Positions 6,684 to 14,259 are shown, numbered from the stretch's first letter. The stretch: 14,259 nucleotides of DNA from an uncultured Synergistia bacterium (GCA_937888925.1 CALARM010000822.1:1-14259); one strand, 5' to 3'. Numbers and translations: made by a program. The notes: generated by a model not told the origin, from the sequence alone.

Positions 6684-8582
6684 ACCGATGGGGATAATGT
6701 CGTCCATAGGGTTAGCTAAAGGAATTACAGAGTTATAAAATACATAGGGAACATTAGTATCTCTACTAGTCTTTAATTCCCAGTATAAACCATAATCTTG
6801 CAGCCAACATAAATTCTCGACCAAAGGACAGAAATATTCTTTAACAGAGGGATTTATTCCACAACCGAAAAATGCAAATGTACCGATTTCTCCTGGATTT
6901 ACAAATTTTTGTAATAATTTAGCAGGTCTATTATAGCTAAGCCATAAATATGCATACCAGTCATATATCTTGCTATGCCTATCATAAGGATTACTGGTTC
7001 CAAGATGAACAGGATAATCTCCATCTCTATACCATGTGGACTTACCTGTATTTTGAAAATTAACCCATAAACATACACCAGTATTACTATCAACATGGCC
7101 AGATTGGTTAATCCATTTACAACTATAATCTTCATAATTAGTGGAAGCCGAAGTAACTGGATTATATTCTCTTAATGGCCTATTATCTAGATGTGTTGCA
7201 AAATAATCAAGTTGCGCTTGTTTTTCTGCTGTAAAATCTATAGTTCCATCTCTAGGATATCCCTGCTTTATATGATTATAAGCCTGTATAATACCCTCAC
7301 CATATAAAAGGCTTCCTAAAAGAGTAAAATTTATTAGAGAAGCATAACCGGCATTGACGGGTTTTGTCCATCCAAAATACACATTGACCCCATGATTAAT
7401 AAATGTACCAGCCATACTATCATTTTTTAAACCTTCACATGCTTCACATATAAATACTCTAGTATCACTAAAACTATTCCAGTAATAATGAGCGTCAATG
7501 AACAATGGTGTAATACCAATTACATTTTGATTATCAATTACTATATAGTTATTTGCTATTTCTGAATCAGTATTAGTCCAAGATCCAGATGTTTCACCTG
7601 TATTAAGCACAACAACCTCTCTTGGAGGAAGGGGGAATGGTTTTATAGTTGCTAATCCTCCATGTGTACAAAGTATTATTACTTCATAACCAGATAAGCC
7701 TTTTTCCCATGTCTCTTTTGTTATATCTTGGTAATCAAGATAATTAACCTCATAACCTGCGTTCTTTAAAAATATTTCAAGGCCAGTTTTATCCCACTTA
7801 GGCCCTTCATAACTACAAGGAGTAAATATTAATGCTCTTCTATTAGAATTAGCAATTAAACTGTTATTTTGAGTGTTATTAGCTAACGGATGAGACAGAA
7901 AATCTTTATTATATGTAATTTCACCAGATAATTTACTATCAATTTTTGTAAAACTCTCAGGAAATATATAACGCTCCATTCCAGAAGTAGTTATATAACA
8001 GATTGTCTCACTATTTCCTACAAAAGAAGCATCCTTTACTAAAGGTTGTTGTTTCAGCCATTGTATTGTCGCTTCTCTTGCCTGATGATCATTTTTCAGT
8101 GCTATTTTTTGCTGTTCCAGATAATCACCAACCTGTTTACCAAGATTATACACATCTTCTATAACACCCGGATCTTTCCAGCTATTCGGCGGTAAAACTA
8201 TACCAACTGTTACACTCTGTCCCGGCATAACATCTCCATGATTATATGCCTCAATAAACCCCTCTTTACTCGCAAGAAATTTCTGCTTCCCTCCCGGCAC
8301 ATTCCACAGAGTATATTCACCTTTATCATTCGTAACAGCATTCAAAGTAAGACCATCTACCCTGACAGTAGCACCGGCCAGAGGATTATTCAGAGGATCT
8401 GTAACCTTTCCCGAAACTGTTTCAAAACCAGAACCGGCCGGTGTGGGAGTAAGTATTCCGGGAACAACTGTTAAATTCTGATAATTTACTCCACCTGTTC
8501 CATCTCCACCACACCCGGCACACCAGAACAAAAACATCAAAAATACTAAACTTACAGAAATTATAAAATATTGCTTTTTCAA
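6636..8582 (-). CDS. Lipoprotein clan CD cysteine peptidase with CarboxypepD_reg and Ig-like domains
   Basis: A 648-residue predicted lipoprotein. TTG start (8580-8582), upstream AGGAGAGGT (minus strand, about 8592-8600). The signal peptide ends in CAGC (lipid Cys24). Residues about 55-130 are a carboxypeptidase-regulatory-like beta sandwich (VSGKVTDPLNNPLAGATVRV, TNDKGEYTLWNVPGG). Residues about 248-430 have the clan CD fold signature: RRALIFTPCSYEG, then YEVIILCTHGG (catalytic His307), then VFICEACEG (catalytic Cys382). The E-A-C-E-G core is like legumain's EACESG and the Q-A-C-x-G of caspases. Residues about 488-603 resemble Ig-like domains of the NBR1/cell-surface type (LWVNFQNTGKSTWYRDGD, HLGTSNPYDRHS, NPGEIGTFAFFGCG). 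The tail GDTGDADVTVDRKGGK looks like the start of a domain found in the next protein, then stops. Likely an envelope-anchored protease; substrate unknown. First gene of a two-gene operon. Confidence 0.85.
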   Translation of the reverse strand: MKKQYFIISVSLVFLMFLFWCAGCGGDGTGGVNYQNLTVVPGILTPTPAGSGFETVSGKVTDPLNNPLAGATVRVDGLTLNAVTNDKGEYTLWNVPGGKQKFLASKEGFIEAYNHGDVMPGQSVTVGIVLPPNSWKDPGVIEDVYNLGKQVGDYLEQQKIALKNDHQAREATIQWLKQQPLVKDASFVGNSETICYITTSGMERYIFPESFTKIDSKLSGEITYNKDFLSHPLANNTQNNSLIANSNRRALIFTPCSYEGPKWDKTGLEIFLKNAGYEVNYLDYQDITKETWEKGLSGYEVIILCTHGGLATIKPFPLPPREVVVLNTGETSGSWTNTDSEIANNYIVIDNQNVIGITPLFIDAHYYWNSFSDTRVFICEACEGLKNDSMAGTFINHGVNVYFGWTKPVNAGYASLINFTLLGSLLYGEGIIQAYNHIKQGYPRDGTIDFTAEKQAQLDYFATHLDNRPLREYNPVTSASTNYEDYSCKWINQSGHVDSNTGVCLWVNFQNTGKSTWYRDGDYPVHLGTSNPYDRHSKIYDWYAYLWLSYNRPAKLLQKFVNPGEIGTFAFFGCGINPSVKEYFCPLVENLCWLQDYGLYWELKTSRDTNVPYVFYNSVIPLANPMDDIIPIGDTGDADVTVDRKGGK

Positions 8583-8635
8583 TTTATTTGACCTCTCCTT
8601 TCGTAAAATAAAAAATCAATCAGGATAAAATTATG

Positions 8636-8662
8636 TATAAATTACGAAGAATCGAATTTATA
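8636..8662. promoter_or_regulatory. Dyad in the leader of the lipoprotein operon (possible operator)
   Basis: TATAAATT (8636-8643) and AATTTATA (8655-8662) are a perfect 8-bp inverted repeat. Inside it, CGA (8645-8647) pairs with TCG (8652-8654). It lies 54-80 bases upstream of the peptidase start, where an operator or leader hairpin would be expected. No convincing promoter hexamers were found for this operon. Confidence 0.35.
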
Positions 8663-8695
8663 AACCACAAAAACACCTCACTTTCAAAAAAAGAT

Positions 8696-8787
8696 CCCTC
8701 TATAAATATTAAGAGTCAAAAAATCGAATTTTTACAAAAAAATTTTTAATTTTTTTTATATTTCATGAATTTATCTTCAAAAAACCT
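8696..8787. repeat. AT-rich intergenic element, copy 2 (uninterrupted)
   Basis: It starts CCCTCTATAAATATTAAGAG, then GTCAAAA, an A/T palindrome (AAAAATCGAATTTTT), AAAAAAATTTTTAATTTTTTTT, then TTTCATGAATTTATCTTC and AAAAAA. Block order and spacing match copy 1 once the IS66 element is removed. Like copy 1, it precedes a nuclease-like gene by about 100 bases. It lies in the divergent gap 8583-8896, which holds no other gene. Confidence 0.6.
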
Positions 8788-8896
8788 GATGAATAAATAG
8801 ATTTAACCCTGGTAAAATAGACTTTTTCAATCCATTATGATATTATATAAAGGGGAAATTATATATCCATTACAGAGAAAGGATGGTGACAGAGTT

Positions 8897-9628
8897 ATGA
8901 TAGTGGAAGAAAGAATTGAGAGATTGGAAGAATTAGTCGGGCAAACCCAACTGATGCTTCAGGGTTTAGCTATGGAATTAAGAAGGGATACAAAAGAATT
9001 AAAAAAGGAAATGAAAGAATTTAAAGATGAAATAAGAAAAGATACTAAAGAATTTAAAGATGAAATAAGAAAAGATACTAAAGAATTTAAAGATGAAATA
9101 AGAAAAGATACTAAAGACTTCAAATCCTATACTCAGGCAAATATAGAGGAAATAAAACAGGACAGTAAAAAAACAAGAGATGAGATGAATAAAAAATGGG
9201 GAGAACTGGCCAACAAGTGGGGTACCATTGTAGAAGATTTAGTGGCTCCAAATATAGAATCCATAGGAGAAAAATATTTTAACCTTAAGAACTGTGACAC
9301 TTTTTTTACCAATGTAAAGAAAAGAAAACCAAAAGAAAAAGAATTTGATGTTATTGCAGTATATGATACTAAAATAATACTGGTTGAAGTTAAAGCAACT
9401 CCCAGAACCAGTTATATAGAAAATTTTATTGAATTCATAAATAATAAAGAATTTTACACCTTTTTCCCTGAATATAAGGATAAAGCAATTATCCCGGTAT
9501 TTGCTTCTCTTTATATACCTGATACTGAAATCACACATCTATCCAGGAATAATATTCTTGCAATGGCTCTGAATAATTATATTATGGATATAATTAATTC
9601 TGATATAATAAAATATTTAGACCTGTGA
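8897..9628 (+). CDS. Coiled-coil PD-(D/E)XK nuclease-like protein (DUF3782-like)
   Basis: A 243-residue protein from ATG 8897. An in-frame ATG at 8837 would add 20 residues, but it has no ribosome site and overlaps -10-like sequence (TATGAT 8836-8841), so 8897 is preferred; AAAGGA (8877-8882) lies upstream. Residues about 1-27 (VEERIERLEELVGQTQLMLQ) and a long charged helix to about 100 form a coiled coil, containing three identical 11-residue units (KEFKDEIRKDT). Residues about 100-243 are a nuclease-like domain: KWGTIVEDLVAP with Glu113, then EFDVIAV with Asp151, then IILVEVKATPR with Glu164 and Lys166. All PD-(D/E)XK key residues are therefore present. No export signal is seen. Families like this are often multicopy in large AT-rich genomes. 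Substrate unknown. Confidence 0.8.
   Translation: MIVEERIERLEELVGQTQLMLQGLAMELRRDTKELKKEMKEFKDEIRKDTKEFKDEIRKDTKEFKDEIRKDTKDFKSYTQANIEEIKQDSKKTRDEMNKKWGELANKWGTIVEDLVAPNIESIGEKYFNLKNCDTFFTNVKKRKPKEKEFDVIAVYDTKIILVEVKATPRTSYIENFIEFINNKEFYTFFPEYKDKAIIPVFASLYIPDTEITHLSRNNILAMALNNYIMDIINSDIIKYLDL
9017..9115 (+). repeat. Three identical 33-bp tandem repeats in coding sequence
   Basis: The unit begins GAATTTAAAGATGAAATAAG and starts at 9017, 9050 and 9083. All three copies are identical base for base, and the fourth start (9116) diverges. Each unit adds 11 residues (a hendecad) to the coiled coil without changing frame. Perfect identity implies recent slippage or expansion, so copy number may vary between strains. 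Confidence 0.95.
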
Positions 9629-9688
9629 AATCTTAAATTATACCATCAGGCAGATACTGAAGATCAGACATCTATCATCTCAGAAGGA

Positions 9689-9715
9689 TTTAAACACATA
9701 CCGTAGAAATATAAT
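9689..9715 (+). promoter_or_regulatory. Promoter of the PEGA kinase gene
   Basis: A consensus -10 TATAAT (9710-9715) is preceded by a weak -35, TTTAAA (9689-9694), at a short 15-base spacing. The expected transcription start, about 9722, coincides with the first base of a long hairpin. The -10 overlaps the in-frame TTG at 9715, which argues against that codon as a translation start. No other clear signal is seen in 9629-9798. Confidence 0.5.
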
Positions 9716-9721
9716 TGTTTA

Positions 9722-9773
9722 TTATAGTTAATTTCATAAAAACTGCTATTTTCAGGTATGAAATTAGCTATAA
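9722..9773 (+). promoter_or_regulatory. 17-bp stem-loop at the predicted 5' end of the kinase mRNA
   Basis: TTATAGTTAATTTCATA (9722-9738) pairs with TATGAAATTAGCTATAA (9757-9773). Sixteen pairs are Watson-Crick and one is a U-G wobble (9728 with 9767), with an 18-base loop. It ends 25 bases before the GTG start. It could protect the mRNA 5' end, regulate translation, or act in DNA as an operator. Confidence 0.55.
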
Positions 9774-9798
9774 ATTTACTTTTTCAGGGGTTTATTCA

Positions 9799-11442
9799 GT
9801 GATTATTAAAATATTAACAGGCCTTCTTTTATTATTTCTGTTAACCTGTCCGGCCTTTTCTATGGCAACAGGTGATATATTTGTAAATTCTCAGCCTGTA
9901 GGTGCTACTGTTTTCCTGGACGAGAAAAACATGGGAACGACACCTCTGCCTCTATATAAAATCCCTGAAGGGAAACATACCCTTAAGATCACTCTGAAAG
10001 ACCAGCAGGAAGTAATCAAGGAAATAGATATAGTCCCGGGCCCTGTGAAAACCATCCATATAGTATTCCAGGAAAGAGAAGGAGGGCTTTCTGTCACATC
10101 GACTCCGGCAGGTGCAAAAGTATTTCTGGATGAAGTATATGTAGGTAAATCACCGGTCAATCTCAAACTGGTATTATCAGGCAAACATACGATGAATGTT
10201 ACTATGGAAGGTTATGATACATATTCTGAAACAATAACTATAAAAAGCGGAGAAATAGAAAATATAAATGTAAACCTGAAACCTGTATCAAAAGGGAGTA
10301 ATCCTGATGAAAACGGCAAACTGACAATAAGAACTCTTCCTCCAGATGCAGATATTTATATAGATAATAATGTTACAGGCAGAAGCCCTCTGGTGGAACT
10401 CTCTGTTGCACCGGGAAATCACATAATAAAAGCAATAAAATCCGGATACGACACTAAAACAAGAGAGATTGAAATAAAAAAATGGGAGAAAAAAGAAGTA
10501 AAAATAACACTGAATAAAGCGAAATCATCCTTTCCCTTATTATACATTATTGCAGGGATAATAATTGTTATTTTATGTATCGTAGTGGCATGTAAAAAAG
10601 TATTTATAAAAACCGGCATCCAGGGTAAGGATAGAATAGTAGGAAATTATAAAATTACAGGAAAAATTTCAGAGGATAGTTTTTTTACCATTTACACAGG
10701 AATCCATTGCCATACAGGTCAGGAGGTTATTATAAAAATACCATTGCCCTATCTGGCACAGGACCCTGTGTTTATAAAATATTTTCAGGAAGAAATGGAA
10801 ATATGGAAAGGTCTCAACCATCCGAATATTGTCAGCGTATATGATTATGGTTCTGAAAAAAATCTATATATAGCCATGGAATCTGTGAAATCCAGAAGAC
10901 TCGATGAGATTATTCCGAAAAATTCACCTATAGATTTAAAGGAAGCAGTAGATATAATCTATCAACTGACACTGGCTCTGAGCTATGGTCAGGCAAAAGG
11001 CGTTATACACGGAGATCTGAAACCGTCAAATATACTTATTACGGAAACGGATCATGTTAAAATTGATAATTACTGTATATGCAGGGATTTATATGGTTAT
11101 TCGATAAATTCCATCGGTGTCTATAAAGGACAGATGCAGTATATGGCACCGGAAAAACTTGAAAAAAAATCTATGGATTTCCGTTCAGATCTATTTTCTC
11201 TCGGAATTATATTTTATAGATTGCTTACAGGTGAATTACCTTTTGAAGGCGATACTCCCAATATGATTTTAGAAAGTCATTATTATAAAAAAATCATACC
11301 GGTCAAAACCTTTAACGAGTCAGTTCCTGACAGGATCCAGGAACTGATTTTAAATATGGTTCAAATAGATCCTGCACACAGGCATAAATCACCTGAACAG
11401 TTAATGAAACTTTTAAAAGGTATAAAAGATAATCTTTCATGA
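9799..11442 (+). CDS. Membrane Hanks-type Ser/Thr kinase with three exported PEGA domains
   Basis: 547 residues from GTG 9799 (CAGGGG 9785-9790 upstream). This start gives a clean signal peptide (MIIKILTGLLLLFLLTCPAFS); an in-frame TTG at 9715 would bury it and lies in the -10 box. Three PEGA beta domains follow (about 25-91, 94-162 and 174-240; motifs S-x-P-x-G-A-x-V-F-L-D and G-x-S-P-L), then a membrane helix (about 245-266), then the kinase (about 282-545). Kinase residues: Lys313; HGDLKPSN (404-411), with catalytic Asp406 and Asn411 but Gly in place of the HRD Arg; DNY (423-425) in place of DFG; APE 450-452; RSDLFSLG. The glycine loop (GKISEDSFF) is degenerate. Metal and catalytic Asp are kept, so weak or unusual activity is possible. 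The PEGA-membrane-kinase order is the reverse of the common kinase-membrane-sensor order. Probable role: envelope sensing. The next kinase gene follows after 58 bases. Confidence 0.88.
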   Translation: MIIKILTGLLLLFLLTCPAFSMATGDIFVNSQPVGATVFLDEKNMGTTPLPLYKIPEGKHTLKITLKDQQEVIKEIDIVPGPVKTIHIVFQEREGGLSVTSTPAGAKVFLDEVYVGKSPVNLKLVLSGKHTMNVTMEGYDTYSETITIKSGEIENINVNLKPVSKGSNPDENGKLTIRTLPPDADIYIDNNVTGRSPLVELSVAPGNHIIKAIKSGYDTKTREIEIKKWEKKEVKITLNKAKSSFPLLYIIAGIIIVILCIVVACKKVFIKTGIQGKDRIVGNYKITGKISEDSFFTIYTGIHCHTGQEVIIKIPLPYLAQDPVFIKYFQEEMEIWKGLNHPNIVSVYDYGSEKNLYIAMESVKSRRLDEIIPKNSPIDLKEAVDIIYQLTLALSYGQAKGVIHGDLKPSNILITETDHVKIDNYCICRDLYGYSINSIGVYKGQMQYMAPEKLEKKSMDFRSDLFSLGIIFYRLLTGELPFEGDTPNMILESHYYKKIIPVKTFNESVPDRIQELILNMVQIDPAHRHKSPEQLMKLLKGIKDNLS

Positions 11443-11500
11443 TGAATAAAGCATTATACAACAGTTATTTACAGATAGAGAGTTGGAATATTTTATCTAA

Positions 11501-14259
11501 ATGGTTACTCCTTTAGCTCCGGGAACAAAATTAAAAAACAGATATCAGATAATAAGACTCCTTGGCCGGGGAGGACAGTGTATTGTTTATCAGATATGCG
11601 ATCAATTTACAGGACAGAATAATCTTGTTCTGAAATGTCTTATAGATCAATCTAAAAATCCCCAGGAAAAAGCACAGAATATCCAGCTTTTTATGAAAGA
11701 ACACACATTTCTTTCCAAACTCAATCACCCGTCACTTCCGAGAGCCTATGAATATTTTCAGGAAATGGGTACCCACTTTCTGGTTGTAGAATTTGTTCCC
11801 GGCCAGAGTCTGGAAAAAACAATTAATTCATATAAAGGGCCTGTGCCTGAAAAATTGGTTATAGAATGGATGACAGAACTTACAAAAACCCTGGTATATT
11901 TAAGCCATCATAAACCTAACCCTATAGTTATAAGGGATATAAAACCTTCAAATATCCAGCATACACCTGACGGGAAGGTAAAACTTATTGATTTTACCAT
12001 AGCAAGGGAATGGAAACCGAATGCCATGGATACTGTAAGAATGGGGTCTCCCGGTTATGCAGCGCCGGAACAATACAAGGGGAAATCCGACATAAGATCT
12101 GACATATTTTCTCTCGGTGTTACTATGTATGAGGCTATTACAAAAAAAGATCCTTCAGAAACACCTTTTAATTTCCTTCCTGCAAGAAAAATAAATCCTT
12201 CTGTTTCGGAAGAACTGGAAAAAATACTGTTGAAGGCAATGGAAAATGATGCAGACAGAAGATATCAGACACCGAAAGAACTTCTTGAAGACATCAAGGC
12301 TCTTTCCTGCACAAGGGCTCTTTCAGGCCCTGATAAGGCCAGAAAATTCTTCTCTCTCGGAGAACAGGAACTTCTGGCGAAAAACTATAAAAAAGCACTG
12401 GAATACTATCAGGATGCAGCCAGAAGCGATCCTTCTACAGGTGAATATTTCTGCAGAACCGGAGAGGTATATTATTATCTCGGTAATATGGAAAAAGGCC
12501 TTTCTGAAATATACAGAGGCATGACTGCCGGTTTCAAAGGTTTGCTTCCTCCGGATCAGATAAATATGATAAGAGGGAAATTTGAAACAATAAAAAAAGA
12601 ACTGGTAAAATCATGGCCTATGTTCTCAAAAAATGTTACAAGAACTGCCTGTCAGAACTTTGACATAGAAATAATATCACCTCTTGCACCTCTATGGCAA
12701 CATAACCATTTTGATATACCTCCCAAGTCTTCTCCCTGTGTAGGAGATGGTATGCTTTTCATTGGAACAAAAACGGGAAAATTATTATGTGTGGACATAA
12801 CCAGTGGTTCATTAAAATGGGCCTTTGATACGGTAAAACCTGTTATATCTTCTCCGTGTTATTATAAAGGCATAGTATTTTTCGGTTCAAATGACACAAA
12901 TATTTATGCATTACAGGCTTCCAATGGCAGAAAATTATGGCACTTTAAAACAGGGGGACCTGTATTTTCATCTCCTGCAGTATATGACGATATACTATAT
13001 GTGGGAAGCAGTGATAATAAACTCTATGCCCTTACAGGTATTATGTCAGGCGTAAGAAAGCTCTGGGAATTTGATTCAAGAGCATCAATAATATCGAGTC
13101 CTGCAATATACGAAGAAAATGTATTTTTCGGCAATATGTCTGCTTCCATTTTCTCAATAAACGCAAAAACAGGTCAGACTAAATGGATATTTGATGCAGG
13201 TTCTCCTGTGAGTTCCACCCCTTCCATAGAAAATAACATGTTATATACAGGGTCTTTTGACGGGAAATTGTATGCAGTTGATATAAATACAGGGAGAATG
13301 AGATGGATATTTAATACAGGGAGTAAGATAGAAACAAATGCTGCAGTGGGAGACTCTATGGTATATATAACTTCTACCGATATGAATGTTTACGGTCTTG
13401 ATGCCTTTAAAGGCACAAAAATCTGGTCATACCAGACAGATGCACCTGTACTTTCGTCTCCGGCTCTTGCAAACAAAAGAGTTTTTGTCATAACCAATTA
13501 TCTTTATTGTATTGATGCAAAAAGAGGTCAATTACAGTATAAAGTAAAAATTGCAGGGCCAACCCATGCGTCTCCTGCCATTGCGAACAGCACCCTTTAT
13601 TTCTCTTCCGGAAATATTCTCTACAGTTTTGTATCAAGTGCCGGTGTTACTAAAAAATTCTTTGAAGAAGGGAATAATTTATTTAATTCAGGACAGTATT
13701 TTAAAGCATCTGAATGCTATAGAAAAGCTGTGGCAATAGAAAGGAAAAAGGAATATCTCCAGGGCCTTGCAAAATCCTGCTACCTGTCTGAAGATCCAAA
13801 ACTATTTGATGAAGCAATCTCTGTCCTGGAAGAACTTCTAAAGATAGAATATTCTGCCGAGTATGCCGTATTGATTGGCGATATAATGTTCCGAAAAAAC
13901 AATTATGACGGAGCCATCAATTATTACCAGAATGCTGTTAATATAAATGATAATCTTGACTGGCCTCATTTCAGAACAGGTCTTATTAATTATAAATTCA
14001 AATCGAAGCCTGATGAAGCCATAAAAGAAATACAGAAGGCAGTAAAAATAAATCCTTCAAATCCTGTTTATATTAAAACTCTGGGAGAAATATATGAAAG
14101 TATAAATCAGCCCTATGAAGCAATAAAATTTTATACGAAAGTTCTTGTATTGAAACCGAATGACCCGGACATAAAGGCAAAACTTGCCAGTATAAGAAAT
14201 ATCGTTAATGCAAAAGATGACTATGAGAAAAGTAAAAAGTTATTAAAAGAAGGAAATCT
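11501..14259 (+). CDS. Soluble Hanks-type kinase fused to TPR, PQQ propeller and TPR (3' end beyond window)
   Basis: Open from ATG 11501 to the window edge (919 codons, no stop). An in-frame TAA directly precedes the ATG; the ribosome site is weak, so coupling to the upstream kinase is likely. Kinase domain about 15-268: LLGRGGQCIVY (20-30), Lys45, IRDIKPSN (144-151; His of HRD is Ile, as in many bacterial relatives), DFT (164-166) in place of DFG, GYAAPEQY and RSDIFSLG. A TPR region (about 280-345: FFSLGEQELLAKNYKKALEY) follows. Next is a PQQ-type beta propeller (about 394-713) with eight W-x-F-like blades (LKWAFDT, LWHFKT, LWEFDS, KWIFDA, RWIFNT and others), each followed by SSP and G-x-L-Y-A-x-D. 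Then come more TPRs (about 716-905: GQYFKASECYRKAVAIE, NYDGAINYYQNAVNIN, YEAIKFYTKVLVLKPNDP). No signal peptide or membrane helix is seen, so it is cytoplasmic, unusual for a PQQ propeller. Catalytic Lys, Asp and Asn are intact, so an active kinase is likely. Confidence 0.9.
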   Translation, partial: MVTPLAPGTKLKNRYQIIRLLGRGGQCIVYQICDQFTGQNNLVLKCLIDQSKNPQEKAQNIQLFMKEHTFLSKLNHPSLPRAYEYFQEMGTHFLVVEFVPGQSLEKTINSYKGPVPEKLVIEWMTELTKTLVYLSHHKPNPIVIRDIKPSNIQHTPDGKVKLIDFTIAREWKPNAMDTVRMGSPGYAAPEQYKGKSDIRSDIFSLGVTMYEAITKKDPSETPFNFLPARKINPSVSEELEKILLKAMENDADRRYQTPKELLEDIKALSCTRALSGPDKARKFFSLGEQELLAKNYKKALEYYQDAARSDPSTGEYFCRTGEVYYYLGNMEKGLSEIYRGMTAGFKGLLPPDQINMIRGKFETIKKELVKSWPMFSKNVTRTACQNFDIEIISPLAPLWQHNHFDIPPKSSPCVGDGMLFIGTKTGKLLCVDITSGSLKWAFDTVKPVISSPCYYKGIVFFGSNDTNIYALQASNGRKLWHFKTGGPVFSSPAVYDDILYVGSSDNKLYALTGIMSGVRKLWEFDSRASIISSPAIYEENVFFGNMSASIFSINAKTGQTKWIFDAGSPVSSTPSIENNMLYTGSFDGKLYAVDINTGRMRWIFNTGSKIETNAAVGDSMVYITSTDMNVYGLDAFKGTKIWSYQTDAPVLSSPALANKRVFVITNYLYCIDAKRGQLQYKVKIAGPTHASPAIANSTLYFSSGNILYSFVSSAGVTKKFFEEGNNLFNSGQYFKASECYRKAVAIERKKEYLQGLAKSCYLSEDPKLFDEAISVLEELLKIEYSAEYAVLIGDIMFRKNNYDGAINYYQNAVNINDNLDWPHFRTGLINYKFKSKPDEAIKEIQKAVKINPSNPVYIKTLGEIYESINQPYEAIKFYTKVLVLKPNDPDIKAKLASIRNIVNAKDDYEKSKKLLKEGN

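Noticed and set aside
3409..8582. Intracellular conflict/defence system built from caspase, FGE-like and propeller modules
   Set aside because: Such systems use these domains in the cytoplasm, but both proteins here have signal peptides with lipoboxes, and no STAND ATPase or effector-associated domain is present in the window.
9715..9798. TTG at 9715 as the start of the PEGA kinase
   Set aside because: It lies in a consensus -10 box, has no ribosome site, and would place a 28-residue extension before a clear signal peptide that starts at GTG 9799.
12246..13739. Short plus-strand open frames at 12246-12524 and 13551-13739
   Set aside because: They are alternate frames of the kinase-TPR-PQQ gene, which is open from 11501 to the window edge with clear domain matches.

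Overview
The window is AT-rich DNA from an uncultured-looking bacterium. Several genes start at TTG or GTG, Arg is mostly AGA, and the genes for Hanks-type kinases, PEGA, NHL, PQQ, TPR and SUMF1-like domains encode large mosaic proteins. This mix is typical of large-genome, poorly cultured lineages (planctomycete-like or candidate phyla). I cannot assign a phylum from the sequence. Two proteins carry lipoboxes, so there is an exported lipoprotein complement.

Layout. (1) 23-337, minus: a small GIY-YIG-fold protein that has lost key catalytic residues. (2) 554-2196: a complete IS66-family element of the transposase-only type, with 15-bp perfect inverted repeats and an 8-bp target duplication. 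Its transposase is split by a 2-base CT expansion. It landed inside an AT-rich intergenic element, and an unoccupied copy of that element lies at about 8696-8787. (3) 2329-3267, plus: a protein with a PD-(D/E)XK-like E-F-K motif. (4) A nested inverted repeat at 3307-3408 separates it from a convergent, translationally coupled pair of lipoprotein genes on the minus strand. The first (8582-6636) has a CarboxypepD_reg-like domain, a clan CD (legumain/caspase-like) cysteine peptidase domain and an Ig-like domain. The second (6633-3409) has a cupredoxin-like domain, a SUMF1/FGE-like domain and 12 NHL repeats. (5) 8897-9628, plus: a coiled-coil and PD-(D/E)XK protein (DUF3782-like) with three identical 33-bp tandem repeats. 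(6) Two Hanks-type protein kinase genes in tandem on the plus strand. The first (9799-11442) is exported PEGA x3, then a membrane helix, then a cytoplasmic kinase. The second (11501 to the window end, incomplete) is a soluble kinase-TPR-PQQ propeller-TPR protein.

How the parts may work together (inference). The lipoprotein pair probably forms a surface module: a peptidase plus a large binding or propeller scaffold. The kinase pair probably forms a membrane-to-cytoplasm signalling module, in which the PEGA kinase senses the envelope and the soluble kinase carries interaction scaffolds. Proximity alone does not show that the two modules are linked. The strongest unusual signals are the peptidase/propeller operon, the PEGA kinase with a 5'-end hairpin leader and altered DFG motif, the occupied and empty copies of the AT-rich element upstream of two different nuclease-like genes, and the MerR-like geometry of the IS promoter.
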